From Aquipuribacter hungaricus (lineage in GTDB: Bacteria > Actinomycetota > Actinomycetes > Actinomycetales > JBBAYJ01), in NCBI RefSeq assembly GCF_042663885.1, contig NZ_JBHSXV010000001.1: a DNA stretch of 64,000 bases, one strand, 5' to 3'. Position 1 is the first letter of the stretch. The number at the start of each line of letters is the position of its first letter. Made by a program: the position numbers and the translations under genes. Below the pieces are notes generated by a model. It did not search any database, was not told where the DNA came from, and worked only from the letters and a program-made list of their open reading frames with translations. Positions 18,408-25,723 of this stretch are shown here, piece by piece.

Positions 18408-19285
18408 GCTCGACCCACGTCCCCGACGCCCGCATCGACGCTGCCCTGCGCAGCCTGGACGCAGCACCGGGTGTCCCGCTCGACGACCTCGCCCGCGCCC
18501 GCGGCGATGCCGCGCTGGAGCGTGCCCTCGCCCAGGGACGGACGCCCGGCGCCGCGTCCGACAGCGACCTGCCGCGGCCGCGGCGCACAGGGCTCCGCGT
18601 GGCGACCATCGGTCTCGCAGCCGCCGTCGCTGCGATCGGCATCGCCACCTCCCAGACGCTCGGCGGAGCGGGCACGGCCTACGCCGCCTCGTGGACGCCG
18701 GCGCCCTCCGCGGCCAGCGACGCCGACGTCGCCGCTGCCCAGCAGGTGTGCGACGACTCGGCAGCCGAGGTGGCGCCCGAGGGGTCCGATCCGCTTCGGA
18801 CCCGGCTGGCCGAGCGGCGTGGTGACCTGGTCCTGCTCGCCATGGACGACGGGTCGGCGGCCCCCGCCGTGCTGACGTGCATCGTGGCGCTGCCGCCCGG
18901 GGGCGACGCGGAGCCCGTGGGCAGCGCCGGCGGTGGCGGCATGGCGCGTCCAGCCCCGGACGCCGTCTCCGACGCGTCGGTCTTTGAGCGCACCGTCCCG
19001 GGTGACGAGCTCTCGGTCATCGACGGCCTCGCCGGCGAGCGCGTCCAGGCGGTCACGGTGCACTCCGCCGACGGGCACGTGGTGGAGGCGACGGTCGCGG
19101 CGGGGCACTACGCAGCCTGGTGGCCGGGCCCGGCGATGCGGCGGTCGTCGGAGACGTCCGGCGCGGGCGTCGACGAGGGGTGCGAGGGCGACTACGACGG
19201 CGCCCGCCTCGAGCCGGGGTACACGCTCGACGTCACCCTGGACGACGGCACTGTGCTCCGGGGCATCTCCGCCGCCGACCTGTGA
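18404..19285 (+). CDS. Single-pass membrane protein coupled to the ECF sigma factor
   Basis: 293 aa. An N-terminal cytosolic region of about 62 residues is followed by one membrane helix (LRVATIGLAAAVAAIGIATS) and a large extracytoplasmic domain with four Cys (VCDDSA, LTCIVAL, EGCEGD) and Ala/Asp-rich linkers. Position directly after the sigma gene (ATGA overlap) suggests an anti-sigma or signal-receiving partner. The HxxxCxxC zinc motif of classical anti-sigma factors is absent, so this assignment is positional only. Confidence 0.6.
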   Translation: MSSTHVPDARIDAALRSLDAAPGVPLDDLARARGDAALERALAQGRTPGAASDSDLPRPRRTGLRVATIGLAAAVAAIGIATSQTLGGAGTAYAASWTPAPSAASDADVAAAQQVCDDSAAEVAPEGSDPLRTRLAERRGDLVLLAMDDGSAAPAVLTCIVALPPGGDAEPVGSAGGGGMARPAPDAVSDASVFERTVPGDELSVIDGLAGERVQAVTVHSADGHVVEATVAAGHYAAWWPGPAMRRSSETSGAGVDEGCEGDYDGARLEPGYTLDVTLDDGTVLRGISAADL

Positions 19286-19340
19286 GCGGCTCGGACGGGG
19301 CCCGCGTGTGACGGCGGTCCCGGGTGTCCCGGGGCCGTCG

Positions 19341-19883
19341 TCAGTCGAGCACCACGGCAGCAGCCGGCCGGGCCCGGGCCTGTGCCGCGAGCTCGTGCCA
19401 GTAGGCCGACGCGGTGCCCGTCTGACGGAGGACGGCGTCGGGCGCGAGCGGCGCCGGCCACAGCTGCATCAGGTACCGGTCGACGACCGGGCCGCCCTCG
19501 TCCCGGGCGTCCGCCTGGCGCGCCTCCTCCATGCCCCGCGCGGACCACCGCACCCGGTAGGTCCCCGCCGCGGGCAGGGTCACGGGGTAGCTGTCCTGGA
19601 ACGCCGACAGGTACATGTCCGCCGCGCCGGTGGTCAGGGAGGCCTCGACCACGTCCTCCCAGCCCTCCTCGGGCTCCGGGGCGGCCTGGAGCGCCTCGAC
19701 CCGGAGCGGGACGTGGCCGGTGTGCATCCCGGTGACGATAGACAGCCTCTCGGGCTGCGCGGCACCGACCAGCCCGTTGACCTGCCCGACCCTGCCGGCC
19801 TCGAGCTCCGCCTCCGCGTCCATGGGCAGCAGGTACAGGAAGCCGTACATGACGAAGACCTCGCCGTCGAAGAGCGTCGGCAC
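19341..19883 (-). CDS. Hypothetical protein
   Basis: 180 aa, soluble, beta-rich, opening MPTLFDGEVFVMYGFLYLLP; a central stretch TLPAAGTYRVRWSARGM resembles the end of a beta-sandwich, followed by DRYLMQLWPAPLAPD. I know proteins of this appearance only as uncharacterised. No signal peptide. Same strand as the lipoprotein gene upstream. Confidence 0.55.
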   Translation of the reverse strand: MPTLFDGEVFVMYGFLYLLPMDAEAELEAGRVGQVNGLVGAAQPERLSIVTGMHTGHVPLRVEALQAAPEPEEGWEDVVEASLTTGAADMYLSAFQDSYPVTLPAAGTYRVRWSARGMEEARQADARDEGGPVVDRYLMQLWPAPLAPDAVLRQTGTASAYWHELAAQARARPAAAVVLD

Positions 19884-19937
19884 GGGTGACCTCCCTGGTG
19901 GGCGGGCTGGCTCGCGGGTCGAGGCGGCCGGCTACGG

Positions 19938-20333
19938 CTACGGCTGTGGCGTCGGGTCGCCGGACGAGGTCGGCGCTGCGCAGGAGAACGTGATGCTGCC
20001 GTTCTCGCCGAGGTCGCCCGACCCGACGAGCTCGCCGTCGACGTACGCCTCGACGGGTCCGGGCGGGACCTGCACGCCCGCCGTCCCTCCGGACTGCAGC
20101 TCCACGGTGCCCACGACCTCGCCGTCCTGCCGGACCTCCACCAGAGCCGGACCTGTGCGCGAGGGGTCCTCGTCCACGCACACCTCTACGTTCGTGGTGG
20201 TGGTCAGCCCCTGGGCGTCGTCCCCGCCGCTGCAGCCCGTCAGCAGGACCGAGGCAGAGCAGGCCAGCCACATCCCGGCAGCGACGCCTGACCGCGGGGT
20301 TCGGGGGCTGGGGCGTCGGCGCGGCGGGTGCAC
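19938..20333 (-). CDS. Putative small lipoprotein
   Basis: 131 aa from the GTG at 20333. A cationic N-terminus is followed by LACSASVLLTGC, a lipobox with acylated Cys, then a single small beta-rich domain (VEVRQDGEVVGTVELQSGG) ending in a Ser/Pro tail. Likely anchored to the outer face of the membrane. The function is unknown. The frame extends far upstream without protein character, so the start is chosen for the signal sequence. Confidence 0.6.
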   Translation of the reverse strand: MHPPRRRPSPRTPRSGVAAGMWLACSASVLLTGCSGGDDAQGLTTTTNVEVCVDEDPSRTGPALVEVRQDGEVVGTVELQSGGTAGVQVPPGPVEAYVDGELVGSGDLGENGSITFSCAAPTSSGDPTPQP

Positions 20334-20404
20334 GCGAGATCCCACCACAGCGCACCCTGCGGCGTCACGCGTCGCACCCGCCCACGACCGGCGGACGCTG
20401 CTGG

Positions 20405-21031
20405 TCAGCGCAGACGCGCCCGCAGGACCGGGACGCCCTCGCCCGCCAGCGCGCCGAGGGCAGCGCCGCGCCCGGTGAGCGCCAGCAAGAGGGCCTCGGC
20501 AGGGCCGCTGACGGTCGGACCGCGCCCGTGCGTCCAGTCGACGTCGTCGGCCTCGAACCGCAGCCCGTCCAGCGTCCCGTCGGCGACCAGGCCGCGGGCG
20601 GAGCGGCTGGTCAGGAACGCCAGCGACGTCAGCACCCGGTCCTCCGGCAGGTCGCAGCGCAGCCCGAGCGGCCAGCGCACGTCCAGGCCGTGCACGAGCA
20701 GGTCGGTGAGGGGCGCCTCCGGACCGGACCCGGGCGGCGTGAAACGCGACCCTGCCCTCTGCCTCAGCATGTCGACGATCTCGTCGAACGGCCGGCGAGC
20801 CTGCCGGCGGGTCAGCCGATCGTTCGCCCGGTCGAAGTCGCCGCGGCAGACCAGCATGGTCAGCAGGAACATCGGCATGCCCACCTGGAGCGGCATGAGC
20901 AGGTGCGCGGCGACGTCGTGGACGCTCCAGCCACGGCACAGGCTGGGCGTCCCCTGCTGCTCCGGGGTGAGCCCGGACAGCATGTCGGCCACGGCTCGAC
21001 GCTCGTCCGCGATGGCCGCGAAGGTGTCCAC
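20405..21031 (-). CDS. Mycothiol-dependent maleylpyruvate isomerase family (DinB-like) protein
   Basis: 208 aa. The N-terminal helical domain has the conserved SLCRGWSVHDVAAHL metal/thiol segment, and the middle has the HGLDVRWPLGL segment with a second metal-binding His; the C-terminal part (PAEALLLALTGRGAAL) is the usual SCP2-like end of the family. These proteins use mycothiol or bind divalent metal; the specific substrate is unknown. It has a paralogue at 21658-22281 on the other side of the HxlR regulator. Confidence 0.8.
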   Translation of the reverse strand: MDTFAAIADERRAVADMLSGLTPEQQGTPSLCRGWSVHDVAAHLLMPLQVGMPMFLLTMLVCRGDFDRANDRLTRRQARRPFDEIVDMLRQRAGSRFTPPGSGPEAPLTDLLVHGLDVRWPLGLRCDLPEDRVLTSLAFLTSRSARGLVADGTLDGLRFEADDVDWTHGRGPTVSGPAEALLLALTGRGAALGALAGEGVPVLRARLR

Positions 21032-21129
21032 GGTGGCGAGCGTTCCATCCCGGAGCCGTGCGGGGCGAGACCCAGGTGCCTGCAGACGCCGGCCGTCTCG
21101 CTGAGCCGGGCGAGACCCGCCCCGTGGCG

Positions 21130-21573
21130 TCAGCCGGTGGGCTCGTCGTGGGCGGCGCGGTGGGCGAGGACGTCGTCCATGTGGGTCTCAGCCCACGCCT
21201 TGATGGTGCGGACCGCCTCGCGCAGGGAGGCACCCAGGTCGGTCAGCTCGTAGGTCACCGTCACCGGGACGGTGGCGATGACGGTCCGGGTGACCAGGCC
21301 GTCGCGCTCGAGGGACCTCAGCGTCTGGGTGAGCATCTTCGGGCTGACCCCCGCCAGCTGCCGGGACAGCTCCGAGTACCGCATCACCCGTCCGCCGTGG
21401 GCGCCCGCAGCGTCGGACTTCTGCCCGGAGCCGTCGCCGCCGAGGGCGCACAGCACCAGGGTCACCCACTTGTCAGAGACCCGGTCCAGGAGCTGCCGGC
21501 TCGGGCACACGGCCAGGAACGCGTCGTACTCGACCTTGGCCCGGGTCTTCCTCTGGGCAGCCGTCACGGCCAT
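21130..21573 (-). CDS. HxlR-family transcriptional regulator
   Basis: 147-aa winged-helix regulator. The N-terminal Cys in AVCPSRQLLDRVSDKWV, recognition region YSELSRQLAGVSPKMLTQTL, and wing DGLVTRTVIATVPVTVTYELT are characteristic. HxlR proteins sense electrophiles or redox changes, often through that Cys. ATG 21573 is chosen because GAGGAG precedes it by six bases. It carries an insertion of about 15 residues (GGDGSGQKSDAAGAHGG) between helix and recognition region. Genes for mycothiol-type enzymes flank it on the same strand, so it may control them. Confidence 0.85.
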   Translation of the reverse strand: MAVTAAQRKTRAKVEYDAFLAVCPSRQLLDRVSDKWVTLVLCALGGDGSGQKSDAAGAHGGRVMRYSELSRQLAGVSPKMLTQTLRSLERDGLVTRTVIATVPVTVTYELTDLGASLREAVRTIKAWAETHMDDVLAHRAAHDEPTG

Positions 21574-21657
21574 GGGCGTCTCCTCGGTGACCAACACACT
21601 CCTGGGTGCCTGCTTCCCGGCGGGGAGCAGCAGCCGCAGACTCGCACAGGCAGCCGG

Positions 21658-22281
21658 TCACGCCTCGGACGCGAAAGCGGGCAGGCCAGGGCCCGACAGG
21701 TCGTCGACGGCAACCCGGCGACCGCACGCGACCAGGAGCAGCGACACCGCCGGACCGCAGACCTCGGGCCCTGTTCCCACGGACAGGTCGGCGTCCGTGG
21801 CGACGAGCCGGACGCGCGCGAGCACCTCCTTGGCCCCGCCGAACGAGGCCGGCGTCGAGGCCTGCAGGCGCAGGGCCCGGACCACCGCCTCCTCGGGGTA
21901 CGCCCGGGCCAGCCCCAGGGGGCGGCGGATGTCCTCACCGTGGACCACCTCCTCGACGAGGCGGCTGTCCAGCGGGGCAGGCGGGGTGGTCGTCCGCGTC
22001 GCGACCGCCCTGAGCCGGTCCAGCGTCTGCCGCGGGGATGTGCCGCGGTACCGCTGGACGCCGTCCGCGTTCTGGCGCCCGAAGTCGAACCTGGCACGGG
22101 CCATGGCGACGACGAACCCCAGGCGTGTCGTCAGCGCGGAGTCGACCAGGTGGGCGGCGACGTCCTGCACGTCCCAGCCCTCGCAGAGCGAGGGACGCGT
22201 CCAGTCCCCCGTCTCGAGACCTTGTAGGTCCTCGATCAGGGCCCGGCGCTCCGCGTGCACCATCGGCCAGACGTCGCCCAC
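21658..22281 (-). CDS. Mycothiol-dependent maleylpyruvate isomerase family (DinB-like) protein
   Basis: 207 aa from GTG 22281, which has a perfect AGGAGG six bases upstream. Metal/thiol motifs are SLCEGWDVQDVAAHL and VHGEDIRRPLGL, with the C-terminal domain ending VSLLLVACGRRVAVDDL. It is the same architecture as the protein encoded at 20405-21031, clearly a paralogue though diverged. Mycothiol chemistry supports an actinobacterial host. The start is otherwise unclear because the open frame extends back to 22425 without family similarity. Confidence 0.8.
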   Translation of the reverse strand: MGDVWPMVHAERRALIEDLQGLETGDWTRPSLCEGWDVQDVAAHLVDSALTTRLGFVVAMARARFDFGRQNADGVQRYRGTSPRQTLDRLRAVATRTTTPPAPLDSRLVEEVVHGEDIRRPLGLARAYPEEAVVRALRLQASTPASFGGAKEVLARVRLVATDADLSVGTGPEVCGPAVSLLLVACGRRVAVDDLSGPGLPAFASEA

Positions 22282-22442
22282 AGGTCCTCCTCGTCGAGGA
22301 CCACCGTGGTCCACCGCGTCGAGCGGCAGACCCACCGGTCCGGGCAGAGTCATCGGCACGGTGCTGGGGCGTGTCGAGGCGTCTCCGGCCCCGCGAGCCA
22401 GCACAGGCATCTGGGCAACCGCCAAGTGCCCCCGGGAACGAC

Positions 22443-22480
22443 GAAGGCCCAGCCCGGCGCATCCGCCGACCTGGGCCTTC
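22443..22480 (-). terminator. Hairpin terminator downstream of tRNA-Arg
   Basis: Perfect 10-bp stem GAAGGCCCAG / CTGGGCCTTC with an 18-base GC-rich loop, 16 bases beyond the tRNA 3' end on the minus strand. Confidence 0.75.
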
Positions 22481-22496
22481 CTGTCTCAACCGTACG

Positions 22497-22569
22497 TGCG
22501 CCCGGAGGGACTCGAACCCCCAACCTTCTGATCCGTAGTCAGATGCTCTATCCGTTGAGCTACGGGCGC
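22497..22569 (-). tRNA. tRNA-Arg (anticodon ACG)
   Basis: 73 nt on the minus strand. Acceptor arms GCGCCCG / CGGGCGC, D arm GCTC...GAGC, anticodon stem TCTGA / TCAGA with loop CTACGGA (anticodon ACG, read as ICG), T arm with TTCGAGT loop, discriminator A. CCA is not encoded. No integrase or repeated 3' end marks an integrated element here. Confidence 0.97.
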
Positions 22570-22651
22570 CCGATCGTCGCCAGGCGACGTGCGGACCGGA
22601 CGAGGATACCGGACCCCAGGGGGTGCCGCGGTACGCCAGACCCGGCCCGGC

Positions 22652-23332
22652 CTAGCCGGACGATGCGGCCGTCGTCGCGGCGACGGTCCCGGCCGCCACC
22701 GCGGCCTGCATGGCTGCCACGGCGCTGCGCACGGCGTCAGCGGCCCAGGCCCCCTCGGCCACCACCTTGGCGCGGGCCTTGACCGCGCGGCGCTCGCGGC
22801 CGTCCAGCCCCGGCAGGACGGTGTGAGCCTTGTCGACGGCCAGCAGCAGGGCCGTGAGCGCCGCGGTCCGCTCGTCGGGGGTGAGGCCCACGACGAGGAC
22901 GTCGTGGAGGCGGGCGCGGACGGCGTCCTCGTGCGCGGAGTCGGCCGCAGGCCACCGGGTGCGCGGGAACAGCCCGAGGACCCGGTCCGACCGGCGCTCG
23001 AGGACCCCGCGCCCCTCCAGCCTGTCCAGCAGCCGGGCACGCAGCCCCTTGCCGAGCCGACCGACGAGGTCCTGCGAGCCGCGGGGCCGCTCGGCGACGG
23101 TCGCCTGGGCCTGCTCCAGGAGCGGGTCCTCCAGCGGGGCGGCGTCGGCGACGGACACCCGCTCGCGCGCGTACCAGGGGCCGTCACGGGTGAGCTCGAC
23201 GCGCCCCAGGAGCGCGAGCTCGAGCAGCAGCGCACCCCCGAGGACCAGGTCCGTCCTGGTCCCGTCGAGGGTCTGGGCACCTGTCACGTCGTCGAGCAGG
23301 AGCAGCAGCAGGTCCTCCGCGAGAAGGGTCAT
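22652..23332 (-). CDS. GPP34 (Golgi phosphoprotein 3-like) family protein
   Basis: 226 aa. The opening MTLLAEDLLLLLLDDVTG and the following LVLGGALLLELALLGRVELT match the bacterial GPP34 family, whose eukaryotic members bind phosphatidylinositol-4-phosphate and shape Golgi membranes. In bacteria the role is unclear; membrane-lipid association is presumed. The C-terminal part is helical and Ala-rich. ATG 23332 with GTGAGG upstream is preferred to the very long open frame on this strand. Divergent from the Rpf-like gene. Confidence 0.85.
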   Translation of the reverse strand: MTLLAEDLLLLLLDDVTGAQTLDGTRTDLVLGGALLLELALLGRVELTRDGPWYARERVSVADAAPLEDPLLEQAQATVAERPRGSQDLVGRLGKGLRARLLDRLEGRGVLERRSDRVLGLFPRTRWPAADSAHEDAVRARLHDVLVVGLTPDERTAALTALLLAVDKAHTVLPGLDGRERRAVKARAKVVAEGAWAADAVRSAVAAMQAAVAAGTVAATTAASSG

Positions 23333-23464
23333 AAACCTCACGACGGTAGTCCAGGAGCCCCCTCCGGGGCCGCAGCGACACCCGTCCCGAGTTGTCCGGT
23401 TCCGCCCGCTCGTGCTCAGGTGGGCCCCGCACCCCCGTCCGCACCAGCGCAGGAGGACCCCTCT

Positions 23465-24298
23465 ATGCCCGCCACCACCCGACCCGCCCGACCCGCCGCA
23501 CGAGCCCGCCGGGCCCTGGCCCGCCGCCTCGCCCCCGCCCTGCTCATGAGCGCGGCGATGGGCGCCCCTCTCGCCGTCAGCGCCCCCGCGCAGGCCGCCC
23601 CCGGCGAGGTCTGGGACCGCCTGGCGCAGTGCGAGGCCAGCGGAAACTGGGCCATCAACACCGGCAACGGCTACTACGGCGGGCTGCAGTTCTACCAGCC
23701 CACCTGGGCCTCCTTCGGCGGCCTGGAGTACGCCCCGCGCGCCGACCTGGCCAGCCGCGAGCAGCAGATCGCCGTGGCCGAGAAGGTCCTCGCCCGCCAG
23801 GGTTGGGGCGCGTGGCCCGCCTGCTCCCGCAAGCTCGGCCTCACCGACGCCGACAAGGGCACACCGGCGCCGGCTCCCGCGCCCGCCCCGGCGGCGCCCG
23901 CGGCCCCCGCGCCGGCCGCACCCACGTACGGCACCTACACGGTGCGCGGCGGTGACACGCTCGGCTCGATCGCGCGCGCCAACGGCACGACGTGGCAGTC
24001 GCTGTACGCCGCCAACCGCGACGTCATCGGCGCGAACCCGGGCCTCATCCGGATCGGCCAGCAGCTGCGGCTCGGCGGCGCCCCCGCGCCCGCCCCCACC
24101 GCGCCCGCCGCGCAGCCGGCCCCCGCCGCCCCCGCGGCGCCGTCGGGCCGGGTCTACACGGTCCGCTCGGGGGACACCCTCGGCTCGATCGCCCGCGCCA
24201 ACGGCACGACCTGGCAGTCGCTGTACGCCGCCAACCGCGACGTCGTCGGCGCCAACCCCGGCCTCATCCGGATCGGCCAGCAGCTGCGGCTCGGCTGA
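23465..24298 (+). CDS. Rpf-like transglycosylase with two LysM domains
   Basis: 277-aa exported cell-wall hydrolase. A Sec-type signal ends near residue 45 (VSAPAQA/APGEV). The transglycosylase domain (about 46-125) has the catalytic Glu in AQCEASGNW and the YYGGLQFYQPTWASFGG core of resuscitation-promoting factors, which cut peptidoglycan glycan strands and can stimulate regrowth. Two LysM peptidoglycan-binding modules (each about 48 residues, YTVR.GDTLGSIARANGT) are joined by Pro/Ala linkers and are nearly identical to each other. AGGAGG lies eight bases before ATG 23465. A hairpin follows. Confidence 0.9.
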   Translation: MPATTRPARPAARARRALARRLAPALLMSAAMGAPLAVSAPAQAAPGEVWDRLAQCEASGNWAINTGNGYYGGLQFYQPTWASFGGLEYAPRADLASREQQIAVAEKVLARQGWGAWPACSRKLGLTDADKGTPAPAPAPAPAAPAAPAPAAPTYGTYTVRGGDTLGSIARANGTTWQSLYAANRDVIGANPGLIRIGQQLRLGGAPAPAPTAPAAQPAPAAPAAPSGRVYTVRSGDTLGSIARANGTTWQSLYAANRDVVGANPGLIRIGQQLRLG

Positions 24299-24342
24299 GC
24301 GCAGCACCGGCAGCACCGCCACCACCCGCACCACGCACGACG

Positions 24343-24372
24343 AGCGCCCCCGGTCTCCCGGCCGGGGGCGCT
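24343..24372 (+). terminator. Hairpin terminator of the Rpf-like gene
   Basis: 11-bp perfect stem AGCGCCCCCGG / CCGGGGGCGCT with an 8-base loop, 44 bases after the stop; no U tract. Confidence 0.75.
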
Positions 24373-24607
24373 GGTGCGTCCCGGCAGTCCCCCGGACCGC
24401 GGGTCTGCGACTGCCCGCGACGGCCGCCCCACGGACAGCCACGAGCTGCGCACAGCCGGTGCACCGGACGTCACCGCAGGTCAGGGGCGGGTACGCCGAC
24501 TTGGCCCTCCTCGCCCGCCCGTGCTTCCGTGGGGTGTCCCGCAGCCGCGGGTCCGGGGGGCGGGGGCCCTGACGAGGAGCCACGGACGTCTCTCGAGGAG
24601 CCACCGC
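24373..24607 (+). other. Intergenic region without recognised gene
   Basis: Together with the terminator this makes the 309-base gap between the Rpf-like gene and the next small gene. It is GC-rich with several short hairpins. I looked for a c-di-AMP riboswitch, often found near Rpf and LysM genes, and saw no match to its conserved core. Confidence 0.4.
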
Positions 24608-24835
24608 ATGCCAGCACGACGCACCGCCCGTCACCGCGCGGACGTCGGGGCGCGCGCGGCGATCACGCCCCGCCGCCGCACCCGCCGTCCTCGCCGCACC
24701 TCCCGCCGGATGGGCCCGCCGCTGCTGCTCGCGGGCCTGCTGGCCATCGCCTCCCTGACGATCACGACGCCCTCCGACGCGGCCGACGCCGACGTCCGCG
24801 TGCCCGCGCCGACGGCCAGGACCGTCGGGGGCTGA
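24608..24835 (+). CDS. Small secreted or single-pass membrane protein
   Basis: 75 aa. A strongly Arg-rich N-terminus (about 35 residues) precedes one hydrophobic helix (PPLLLAGLLAIASLTITTP) and a short acidic/Pro tail of about 20 residues. It resembles a signal peptide with an unusually long n-region followed by a tiny mature peptide, or a signal anchor. GAGGAG lies seven bases before the ATG. No family is recognised. Confidence 0.45.
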   Translation: MPARRTARHRADVGARAAITPRRRTRRPRRTSRRMGPPLLLAGLLAIASLTITTPSDAADADVRVPAPTARTVGG

Positions 24836-24901
24836 GACCCGGTTCGACCGCCGGCGCACGGGCGCTCGACCGCCGGCCCCGGGGGCGAGCACCATGGGAG
24901 C

Positions 24902-25540
24902 GTGCCCACCCAGCGACGACGCCCCGGTGACGAGCCCGTGCGGGTGCTCCGGGCGCCGCTGCCCCCGGGGGTCGGCGACGCCGCCGCCCGCACGCTGGCC
25001 GCCGCCTTCGCCGACGACCCGACCGCCGTCGGGGTCGGTGCGGGGCCCGGGGCCCGCCGGCTGCTCGTCCGGGTCCCGGTGGACGCGGCCGCGCACGACG
25101 GCGGGTTGCTCCTCAGCGGCGACCCGGCCAGGCCCAGCGGCGTCGCGGCCTGGGTGCGCGGGGGACGCCGCTCGGGCGGCCTCGGGCGCGTGCTGGGGAC
25201 CGGGTCATGGCGGCTGCTGCCGGCTCTCGGGCCCCGACGGCTGCTCCGGGTGGTACGCGACGCGGCGGCCACCGACACCCACGTCGCCCGGCACGTCACC
25301 GCCGACGACGCCTACCTGTGGCTGCTCGGCGTCCACCCCGGCTCGCAGGGGCATGGCCTCGGCCGGAGGCTCGTGCAGGCCGCCCGGGACGACGCCCGCG
25401 CCGCCGGCCTGCACCGCCTCGTCCTGGTGACCCACCGCGCGCAGAACGTGCCGGTCTACCGCGCCATGGGCTTCGAGCTGCTCGACGACACCGTCCTGTC
25501 GCGGGGCCACACGCTGCACGTCCTGGCCCGCAAGGCCTGA
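24902..25540 (+). CDS. GNAT-family N-acetyltransferase
   Basis: 212 aa, GTG start. The acetyl-CoA binding A motif is AYLWLLGVHPGSQGHGLGRRLVQAA (Q/R-x-x-G-x-G/A as QGHGLG), followed by LVTHRAQNVPVYRAMGFELL, the usual B segment. The N-terminal 60 residues resemble GNATs that act on small molecules (AAAFADDPTA opening). Substrate unknown. Alone between the small secreted gene and pckG. Confidence 0.85.
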   Translation: MPTQRRRPGDEPVRVLRAPLPPGVGDAAARTLAAAFADDPTAVGVGAGPGARRLLVRVPVDAAAHDGGLLLSGDPARPSGVAAWVRGGRRSGGLGRVLGTGSWRLLPALGPRRLLRVVRDAAATDTHVARHVTADDAYLWLLGVHPGSQGHGLGRRLVQAARDDARAAGLHRLVLVTHRAQNVPVYRAMGFELLDDTVLSRGHTLHVLARKA

Positions 25541-25723
25541 GCCGCACGGTCTCGCTCGGACGGCCCGACAGGCCTCCCACCTGCGCATTCGTCGGGCCGG
25601 CTGCGTGATGTCGCTCACCGTGACGGCGGTCACGGGACCCGGTCAGGGCCCTCCGGGGCGCCCTAGCGTCGGCGCACCCGGTCCGACGACCCCCGTCGGC
25701 CCCCCACGAGGAGGACGAGACCG

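Noticed and set aside
22443..22569. tRNA-Arg as an attachment site for an integrated element
   Set aside because: No integrase gene and no repeated copy of the tRNA 3' end was seen in the flanks; both sides are ordinary chromosomal genes.
23333..23464. c-di-AMP (ydaO-type) riboswitch before the Rpf-like gene
   Set aside because: The 132-base gap is too short and lacks the conserved core elements; no terminator-antiterminator pair is visible.
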